Positions 1 to 5,377 of a DNA stretch of 5,377 bases are shown here, one piece after another. Source of the DNA: Bacteroidota bacterium. GTDB taxonomy: Bacteria; Bacteroidota; Bacteroidia; Chitinophagales; Chitinophagaceae. The stretch is taken from contig CANGUS010000141.1 of assembly GCA_947457085.1 (NCBI GenBank), positions 1-5,377 of the forward strand, given 5' to 3'. A model generated the notes under the pieces. The model saw only the letters and a program-made list of their open reading frames with translations, was not told where the DNA came from and ran no database searches. The stretch's first letter is position 1. Each line of letters opens with the position of its first letter. The translations under genes and the position numbers were made by a program.

Positions 1-3000
1 GGAGTAAAAACGATTGAGCTAATGACCAACGAGTTTGGTTCTTTTACAGGAACTTTTATTGCTCCTGAAGGTTTATTGACAGGTCAATTTCAAATTGTAG
101 CAGAAAGTGGACAAGCTACATTCAATATTGAAGAATATAAAAGACCAAAATTTGAAGTCATTTTTGACACACTGAATGGAACGTATCAATTAAATGATAT
201 TGTAAAAATAAAAGGGATAGCCAAAGCATTTGCAGGCAATAGTATTGTTGGCGCAACTGTAAAATATCGAGTAGAACGAAATGCACGTTTCCCTTATTAT
301 TGGTGCTTTTATAGATGGGGACAACCTTCAAGTTCGAATATGGAAATTACGCATGGGACTGCAAAAACAAAAGCAGATGGCTCTTTTGATATAGACTTTA
401 AAGCCATAGCAGATGCAAGTATAGATCCAAAAACCAAACCCATTTTTGATTATTCTATATATGCTGATATAACTGATTTGAATGGCGAAACGCGTAGTGG
501 TGAAACCAATGTATCTGTTTCGTATGAAAGCTTGTTATTGAAAATAGAAACACCCGAACAAGTTGATAATGATAATTTTAATTCATTAAAAATTCTCTCA
601 ACCAATTTGGCCGGAATATACATTCCTTCTCAGGTAACTTTAACATTTAAAAAATTAGTTTCACCAACAAAAACGTATCGAAAACGCTTGTGGGATAAAG
701 TAGAAATAAATTCAATTTCAGAGTCTGAATTTAGAAATGATTTTCCATTAGATGAATACAATGATGAGAATAATTATTTAAATTGGCCTACAGAGAAAAT
801 AATTTGGACCAAAACATTCACCACTACCAAAGAAGGTTTAGCATATTTTGAAAAAGTAAATGAAAGTCAAGGTTGGTATTTGTTAGAGGCCATCACCAAA
901 GATAAAGATGGTAAAGAGGTGATGGATAAAAAATACATTCGCTTATCAAACTTTACAAATCCGGAAGCATTACCAAATGAACATTTATTGATAACGAAAG
1001 TGAAAACAGTAGCTGAACCAATTGAAAATTTTACATTCAAGTTATCAAATCCATTCGATAAAATTTTCTTGTTATACCATATTCAATTGCCATCACCTAA
1101 ATTAATTGGGGATACAAAAACAAACACCGTTTGGCAAACAATTGCTGGCACAAAAGAATATACATATAATATTCAAGAGTCTGAAAGAGGTGGATTTTAT
1201 GTGGGAGGTTGGTATATAAAAAATAATCGTTATTATTCATTTGAAGAAAATATCAATGTGCCTTGGACAAATAAAGAATTAAAAATTTCTTTAGGAACAT
1301 TTAGAGATAAAATGTTGCCAGGTAGTGATCAAGAATGGACGCTAAAAATAAGCGGATCTAAAAAAGAAAAAGTAAGTGCAGAGTTATTGGCTACCATGTA
1401 TGATGCCAGTTTAGATGTATATAAGCCTCATCATTTTGAAGGTTTTGATTTATTTAGAGGCACCTATAACATCATGTATTTTAATACTACTTCTAATTTT
1501 TTAATAGAAACAGGCCGACAATTTTATTTCGGAAATTTTAAAGAAGTACATCCTTATGATAAGTCATATGGTAAGTTGAATTGGTGGGGCTTGAATAATA
1601 TGAATTTAACAGGAAATTATAGATGGAATAGAAATGTAAAAATGCCAAGCAGTGGAAAAGCCATAATGATGGAGGAGGATATGGCTGTTTCACCCGAAAT
1701 AAAAAAATCAATTTCTACAGAAGATGATGCCAGTTTTAAAGATGTTGCCAATATTAAATTTACACCTAATCTGTCATCAGAATCAATAAAAAAAACTATC
1801 CAACATCCAATATCGAATATCGCTTTAAGAACCAATTTCAATGAAACTGCATTTTTCTTACCACAATTGCGTACAGATGCAGAAGGAAATATTTTATTAA
1901 AATTTAAAGCGCCTGATGCCTTAACTCGTTGGAAATTGATGGCTTTTGCACATACCAAAGAAATACAATGTGGAACTTTCACGGAAACGGCTACCACCTC
2001 TAAAGAATTAATGATTGTACCCAATACTCCTCGTTTTTTTAGAGAAGGGGATAACATGGTATACAGTGCAAAAGTGACGAATTTAACGGATAATAATATA
2101 GAAGGAAAAGCCGATTTAATACTTGTAGATGCAGTAACGAATGAATCAATTTCTTCTCAATTTGGATTGACAAGTTCGAGCATGACAAAACCATTTTCAA
2201 TTAAAAAAGGTGAGAGCGTTTCTGTTAATTGGAACATCACAATTCCTCAAAGTTTCACCAATCCAGTTCTGGTAAAAACAATCGCTCAGGCAAATGATTT
2301 TTCTGATGGTGAGCAAAATATCGTGCCTGTTTTGCTCAATTCAGTATTGGTTACAGAAGCTTTGCCTTTACCTGTTCGTATGAATACTACTAAAAATTTT
2401 ACATTCAAAAATTTATTGAATTCAAAATCTTCAAATACCATTCGACATTACAATTTATCAATAGAATATACCAGCAATCCAGCATGGTACGCTGTACAAT
2501 CTTTACCATACCTTGTTGATTATCCTTATGAATGTGCTGAACAAACTTTTAATAGATATTATGCCAATGCATTGGCAACACATATTGCAAATTCATCGCC
2601 AAAAGTAAAAGAAATTTTTTCTAACTGGCAAAATAAAGATACCAATGCATTACTTTCTAATTTGGAAAAAAACAAGGCATTGAAATCCGCATTATTGCAA
2701 GAAACACCTTGGGTTTTAGAAGCAAAAAATGAAGCCAGTCAAAAACAAAATATTGCCAATTTATTTAATCTCAATAGAATGAGTAATGAATTGGAACGAA
2801 CAATAGTTGATTTAGAAAAAATGCAAACACCAAACGGTGGATTTACATGGTTTCAAGGAATGCCTGACGATCGTTTTATAACGCAATATATACTTACAGG
2901 TATTGGTCGTTTGATACACATTGGCGTTAGAGAAACAGGCAGCGACAGCCGTATTTTGCAAATTGTAGAAAAGGCATTACCTTATTTAGATGCAAGAATT

Positions 3001-4188
3001 AAAGAAGATTATGATGAGTTGCAAAGAAATAGAGTTGATTTGAACCAACAGCAAATTGATTATTTGCAAATTCAATATTTATACATGAGAACTTTCTTTA
3101 AAGAAAATGAAATTGCACCGGCTTCTAAAATCGCTTTTGACTATTACAAAAAACAAGCAGCAAAATATTGGCTCAAAGGAAATCGTTATATGCAGGGCAT
3201 GACCGCTATAGCATTGAATCGTTTGGATGATAAAACTACACCTCAAGACATTATAAAATCACTGCGTGAAAATGCCATTCGAAATGAAGAAATGGGGATG
3301 TATTGGAAAGAAAATACGGGTGGCTATTGGTGGTATGATGCGCCCATAGAAACGCATAGTTTATTAATAGAAGTATTTCAAGAAATGGGGGGTGATGACA
3401 AAGAAGTGGATGAAATGAAAATTTGGTTGTTGAAAAATAAACAAACTACTAATTGGAAAACTACAAAAGCCACAGCGGATGCAGTGTATGCTTTATTATT
3501 AAATGGAACGTATTGGTTATCTACACAGCCCGACGTTGAAATTACTTTAGGTAAAAAAATCATTCAAAGTAAAGAGCTGCAAAAGGAAGTCGGAACGGGC
3601 TATTTTAAAACATCGATTCCGAAAGAAAATTTGAATGCTAATATGGGAAAAATTTCTGTCAGTGTGAAAAATAATTCTGAAACAGGAAAAAAAATTGGTG
3701 GCACTACATGGGGAGCTGTTTATTGGCAATACTTTGAGAATTTAGATAAAATAGCTTCGCATGAAACACCTCTTTCACTGAAGAAAAAATTATATAAAAT
3801 TACGAATACGGATAATGGAGAAGTATTGACTCCTATTACAGAAAATAACCCTTTACTTGTTGGTGATAAAATAAAAGTGCGCATAGAATTGCGGGTGGAC
3901 AGAGCTATGGAATATGTACACATCAAAGATATGAGAGGCGCTTGTTTTGAACCTGTGAATGTACTTAGTAGTTATAAATACCAAGGCGGTCTAGGTTACT
4001 ACGAAGCAACTAAAGACGCTACAACTAATTTCTTCTTTCACTGGTTAAACAAAGGCACCTATGTTTTCGAATATCCAATGTTTGTAACTAATAAAGGCGA
4101 TTTTTCTAATGGTATTGCAACTATTCAATGTATGTATGCACCAGAATTTAGTAGCCACAGTGAAGGTATTCGTGTGCAGGTGAAATGA
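1..4188 (+). CDS. Alpha-2-macroglobulin family protein, 5'-truncated by the window edge
   Basis: This is a large exported protease-trap protein of the bacterial A2M family. The frame is open from base 1, so the ATG at 22 is internal and the true start lies upstream. Related Bacteroidota proteins are, from memory, about 1900-2000 residues, so some 500-600 residues including any signal or lipoprotein peptide are missing. Counting from base 1: residues 1-54 end an MG2-like domain (EEYKRPKFEV near 45-54); 55-450 look like further MG domains; ELLATMYDASLD (about 461-472) is typical of the bait-region domain; 556-613 is a bait-like linker; 615 onward (ETAFFLPQLRTD) is the MG7/A2M signature; about 820-1190 is a helical thioester domain with CAEQ at 845-848, NGGFTWF at 945-951 and GGYWWYDAP at 1107-1115; about 1230-1395 is a C-terminal MG domain (VHIKDMRG at 1306-1313). 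Known for the family: protease cleavage of the bait exposes the thioester, which binds the protease covalently. A periplasmic or outer-membrane site is inferred. Family assignment is firm; the real target is unknown. Confidence 0.95.
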   Translation, partial: GVKTIELMTNEFGSFTGTFIAPEGLLTGQFQIVAESGQATFNIEEYKRPKFEVIFDTLNGTYQLNDIVKIKGIAKAFAGNSIVGATVKYRVERNARFPYYWCFYRWGQPSSSNMEITHGTAKTKADGSFDIDFKAIADASIDPKTKPIFDYSIYADITDLNGETRSGETNVSVSYESLLLKIETPEQVDNDNFNSLKILSTNLAGIYIPSQVTLTFKKLVSPTKTYRKRLWDKVEINSISESEFRNDFPLDEYNDENNYLNWPTEKIIWTKTFTTTKEGLAYFEKVNESQGWYLLEAITKDKDGKEVMDKKYIRLSNFTNPEALPNEHLLITKVKTVAEPIENFTFKLSNPFDKIFLLYHIQLPSPKLIGDTKTNTVWQTIAGTKEYTYNIQESERGGFYVGGWYIKNNRYYSFEENINVPWTNKELKISLGTFRDKMLPGSDQEWTLKISGSKKEKVSAELLATMYDASLDVYKPHHFEGFDLFRGTYNIMYFNTTSNFLIETGRQFYFGNFKEVHPYDKSYGKLNWWGLNNMNLTGNYRWNRNVKMPSSGKAIMMEEDMAVSPEIKKSISTEDDASFKDVANIKFTPNLSSESIKKTIQHPISNIALRTNFNETAFFLPQLRTDAEGNILLKFKAPDALTRWKLMAFAHTKEIQCGTFTETATTSKELMIVPNTPRFFREGDNMVYSAKVTNLTDNNIEGKADLILVDAVTNESISSQFGLTSSSMTKPFSIKKGESVSVNWNITIPQSFTNPVLVKTIAQANDFSDGEQNIVPVLLNSVLVTEALPLPVRMNTTKNFTFKNLLNSKSSNTIRHYNLSIEYTSNPAWYAVQSLPYLVDYPYECAEQTFNRYYANALATHIANSSPKVKEIFSNWQNKDTNALLSNLEKNKALKSALLQETPWVLEAKNEASQKQNIANLFNLNRMSNELERTIVDLEKMQTPNGGFTWFQGMPDDRFITQYILTGIGRLIHIGVRETGSDSRILQIVEKALPYLDARIKEDYDELQRNRVDLNQQQIDYLQIQYLYMRTFFKENEIAPASKIAFDYYKKQAAKYWLKGNRYMQGMTAIALNRLDDKTTPQDIIKSLRENAIRNEEMGMYWKENTGGYWWYDAPIETHSLLIEVFQEMGGDDKEVDEMKIWLLKNKQTTNWKTTKATADAVYALLLNGTYWLSTQPDVEITLGKKIIQSKELQKEVGTGYFKTSIPKENLNANMGKISVSVKNNSETGKKIGGTTWGAVYWQYFENLDKIASHETPLSLKKKLYKITNTDNGEVLTPITENNPLLVGDKIKVRIELRVDRAMEYVHIKDMRGACFEPVNVLSSYKYQGGLGYYEATKDATTNFFFHWLNKGTYVFEYPMFVTNKGDFSNGIATIQCMYAPEFSSHSEGIRVQVK
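1666..1842 (+). other. Bait-like linker of the A2M protein
   Basis: Residues 556-614 (counted from base 1) lie between the bait-region domain and the conserved ETAFF signature of MG7, the place where A2M proteins carry their protease-sensitive bait. The stretch starts with methionines and acidic residues (MMEED) and continues rich in Ser, Lys, Asp, Glu and Asn with few large hydrophobics, which suggests an exposed flexible segment. Several Lys and acidic residues would offer cleavage sites to proteases of different specificity. The boundaries are set by eye, and the bait role is inferred from position and composition. Confidence 0.5.
2533..2544 (+). other. Thioester motif CAEQ of the A2M protein
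   Basis: Codons TGT GCT GAA CAA encode Cys845-Ala-Glu-Gln848 (counted from base 1), preceded by YPYE and followed by TFNRYY. This is the CxEQ motif whose Cys and Gln side chains form the internal beta-cysteinyl-gamma-glutamyl thioester in A2M and complement proteins. Both reactive residues are intact, so this is a thioester-competent member and not one of the bacterial A2M paralogues that have lost the motif. Thioester formation itself is inferred from family knowledge. Confidence 0.9.
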
Positions 4189-4260
4189 TGATTTTCAATT
4201 GGCATTTCTATTCATCCATGAGATATTTAGTATTATTTTATATGCTTGTTAATTATTTTT

Positions 4261-4285
4261 AGAATGAATCACTGATGGTCATTTT
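4261..4285 (+). terminator. Weak candidate terminator hairpin after the A2M gene
   Basis: The arms AGAATGA (4261-4267) and TCATTTT (4279-4285) can pair over seven positions with one G-U pair. An inner ATC/GAT stem (4268-4270 with 4274-4276) would extend it across a GG bulge, leaving a three-base loop. The T residues lie within the 3' arm and are followed by AAAAT, not by a clean U-tract, and the stem is AT-rich. It lies in the right place, 72 bases past the A2M stop, but could arise by chance in such AT-rich DNA. Confidence 0.22.
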
Positions 4286-4329
4286 AAAATACTTTCAGAA
4301 AGGAACTATTTAATTTTTTATGGAAATGA

Positions 4330-4337
4330 TAAATTTG
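4330..4337 (+). promoter_or_regulatory. ddl: Candidate Bacteroidota-type promoter -7 element for ddl
   Basis: TAAATTTG matches the Bacteroidota primary sigma -7 consensus TAnnTTTG at every fixed position. It would place transcription start near 4343-4345 and give a leader of about 25 bases before the ddl ATG. No convincing TTG/TTTG -33 element is seen at the usual spacing; the region around 4305-4312 reads only as an A/T-rich stretch. Support is therefore the perfect -7 match and the sensible distance to the start codon. Confidence 0.45.
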
Positions 4338-4369
4338 TAATATTGCTATTCAATTGATATCATAAATAC

Positions 4370-5359
4370 ATGAAAAAAAATATTGCATTAATCGCTGGAG
4401 GATACACAGGGGAATATGTTATTTCGATAAAAACGGCTGTGACTATTGAGAACAATATTAGTAAAGAAAAGTACAATGTATTTAAAATCATTATTGATAA
4501 AAATAATTGGAAATACACAAGTGCCAGTGGTGAAGAAATTGAAGTAGATAGAAGAGATTTTTCATTGACCATCCAGGGCGAAAAAATTAAATTTGATGCT
4601 TGTTTTATTGCGGTACATGGAACGCCAGGTGAAGATGGGAAATTACAAGGATATTTAGAAATGCTTGAAATTCCTTTCACATCCTGCAGCGCTGTGGTTG
4701 CTGGATTAACGTTTAACAAAATATTTTGTAATCGAGTGATTGCTCACAGTGGAGTAGTCAATGTTTCGAAATCATTGCATCTTATTAAAGATAGAAAATT
4801 AGACATCGAATCAATTTTAGAAAATATCATGTTACCTGTTTTTGTGAAACCAGCAGAAGGGGGATCAAGTTTAGCAACTACGAAAGTAAAAACTAAAGAA
4901 GAATTAAAACCTGCTATTGAAGCTGTATTTGATTTCGATAGCCAGGCCATGGTTGAAGAATTTGTAAGAGGAAGAGAATTTAGTATTGGAGTTTATAAAC
5001 TGAATGGCGAAGTGAATGCATTGCCTTTGACCGAAATAATAAGTAGTAAAGAATTTTTTGACTACGAAGCGAAATATACATCGGGTGCTTCAAAAGAAGT
5101 AACTCCTGCTGAAATTGAAGCAGAATTTGCTAATCAAATGGCAGATACGGCAATTAAAATATACAATGTACTGAACTGTAAAGGCATTTGCAGGGTAGAT
5201 TTTATTTTAGAAGAAGCAACAAACAAATTATTTTTTTTAGAAATAAATACAGTTCCAGGTCAAAGTGAGGCAAGTATCGTTCCACAGCAAGTTCGTGCAA
5301 AAGGGATGACTTTAGTAGATTTTTATGGTGATTTAATAGAAGAATGCATAAATAAATAA
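4370..5359 (+). CDS. ddl: D-alanine--D-alanine ligase
   Basis: This cytoplasmic ATP-grasp enzyme joins two D-alanines with ATP hydrolysis, giving the dipeptide that MurF adds to the peptidoglycan precursor. At 329 residues it is full length. Motifs in order: GG at 10-11 with Glu15, which contacts the first D-Ala; HGTPGEDG at 83-90; Lys117 and Lys160 for ATP; GGSS at 164-167, Ser166 matching E. coli DdlB Ser150; Glu196 and Glu203; the omega-loop EAKY at 233-236, with Lys235-Tyr236 matching DdlB Lys215-Tyr216; Arg275 and Asp277; Glu291 and Asn293 in EINTVPG for magnesium and phosphate; Ser302-Ile303 matching DdlB Ser281-Leu282. Tyr236 points to D-Ala-D-Ala rather than D-Ala-D-lactate synthesis. 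The start is fixed by the N-terminal MKKNIALIAGG, which begins the first beta strand. There is no Shine-Dalgarno sequence, as is usual in Bacteroidota. The residue matching is by eye against memory of DdlB. Nothing is missing or disrupted. Confidence 0.97.
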   Translation: MKKNIALIAGGYTGEYVISIKTAVTIENNISKEKYNVFKIIIDKNNWKYTSASGEEIEVDRRDFSLTIQGEKIKFDACFIAVHGTPGEDGKLQGYLEMLEIPFTSCSAVVAGLTFNKIFCNRVIAHSGVVNVSKSLHLIKDRKLDIESILENIMLPVFVKPAEGGSSLATTKVKTKEELKPAIEAVFDFDSQAMVEEFVRGREFSIGVYKLNGEVNALPLTEIISSKEFFDYEAKYTSGASKEVTPAEIEAEFANQMADTAIKIYNVLNCKGICRVDFILEEATNKLFFLEINTVPGQSEASIVPQQVRAKGMTLVDFYGDLIEECINK

Positions 5360-5377
5360 CCTGTAAGTTATAAATAA

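Larger units (their letters stand above)
4189..4369. other. Intergenic region between the A2M gene and ddl
   Basis: This is 181 bases of very AT-rich DNA with no credible gene on either strand. It contains a weak hairpin at 4261-4285, a candidate -7 promoter element at 4330-4337, and an A/T-rich leader without a Shine-Dalgarno sequence just before the ddl start. A 25-codon reading frame overlaps the A2M stop codon and runs to 4262, but nothing supports it as a gene. The gap is long for genes of one operon, which fits separate transcription of ddl. Confidence 0.7.

Noticed and set aside
22..24. ATG at 22 as the start of the A2M gene
   Set aside because: The frame stays open to base 1, the sequence around it (TIELMTNEFGSFTG) is the middle of an MG2-like domain, and no signal peptide follows. 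The real start is outside the window.
1617..2057. A 146-codon open frame on the minus strand inside the A2M gene
   Set aside because: It lies wholly opposite conserved A2M sequence (bait linker and MG7 signature), and its protein shows no recognisable domain. It is a by-product of the coding strand's composition.
3378..3926. Three short minus-strand frames opposite the 3' part of the A2M gene
   Set aside because: They overlap conserved thioester-domain and C-terminal coding sequence, are 60-68 codons long, and have no recognisable content or start signals.
4194..4356. The octamer TTCAATTG occurs twice in the intergenic region (4194-4201 and 4349-4356), with nearby palindromes CAATTG and GATATC
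   Set aside because: Such short A/T-rich matches are expected by chance, and their spacing of about 155 bases fits no known operator arrangement.
4373..4380. Run of eight A residues just after the ddl start codon, as a possible slippage switch
   Set aside because: It encodes the ordinary MKKN start common in A/T-rich bacteria. There is no alternative frame that would yield a meaningful product.
4360..4950. Two minus-strand frames opposite ddl (119 and 68 codons)
   Set aside because: Both are antisense to the conserved ATP-grasp coding region. Their hydrophobic runs simply mirror the A-rich Ile/Lys/Glu codons of ddl.
5360..5377. Sequence after the ddl stop as a terminator or next gene start
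   Set aside because: Only 18 bases remain, with no hairpin, start codon or promoter element visible.

Overview
The window is AT-rich DNA (roughly one third G+C by eye) that most likely comes from the Bacteroidota, plausibly a Chitinophagales or Sphingobacteriales relative. This rests on three things: the style of both proteins, a TAnnTTTG-type -7 promoter element ahead of the second gene, and the lack of a Shine-Dalgarno sequence at that gene's start. It is an assignment from memory of the families, not from a search.

Layout: (1) Bases 1-4188, + strand, hold the last 1395 codons of a very large bacterial alpha-2-macroglobulin (A2M) family protein. The frame is open at the left edge, so the signal sequence and first macroglobulin domains lie outside. 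The visible part contains the end of an MG2-like domain, further MG domains, a bait-like linker, the MG7/A2M signature, an intact CAEQ thioester in an all-helical thioester domain, and a C-terminal MG domain. (2) Bases 4189-4369 are a short, very AT-rich intergenic stretch with a weak hairpin and a good candidate promoter for the next gene. (3) Bases 4370-5359, + strand, encode a complete 329-residue D-alanine--D-alanine ligase (Ddl) with all the usual catalytic residues. (4) The last 18 bases hold nothing recognisable.

Functionally, both genes concern the cell envelope. The A2M protein is expected to trap attacking proteases in the periplasm or at the outer membrane. Ddl makes the D-Ala-D-Ala dipeptide for peptidoglycan in the cytoplasm. 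The 181-base gap and the candidate promoter argue that ddl is transcribed separately rather than as part of an A2M operon. The A2M gene is not followed here by pbpC (penicillin-binding protein 1C), its common partner in many Gram-negative bacteria.

I see no RNA genes, CRISPR arrays, insertion sequences, attachment sites or minus-strand genes. I found no convincing sign of an undescribed system. The most interesting points are details of the A2M thioester and bait regions.
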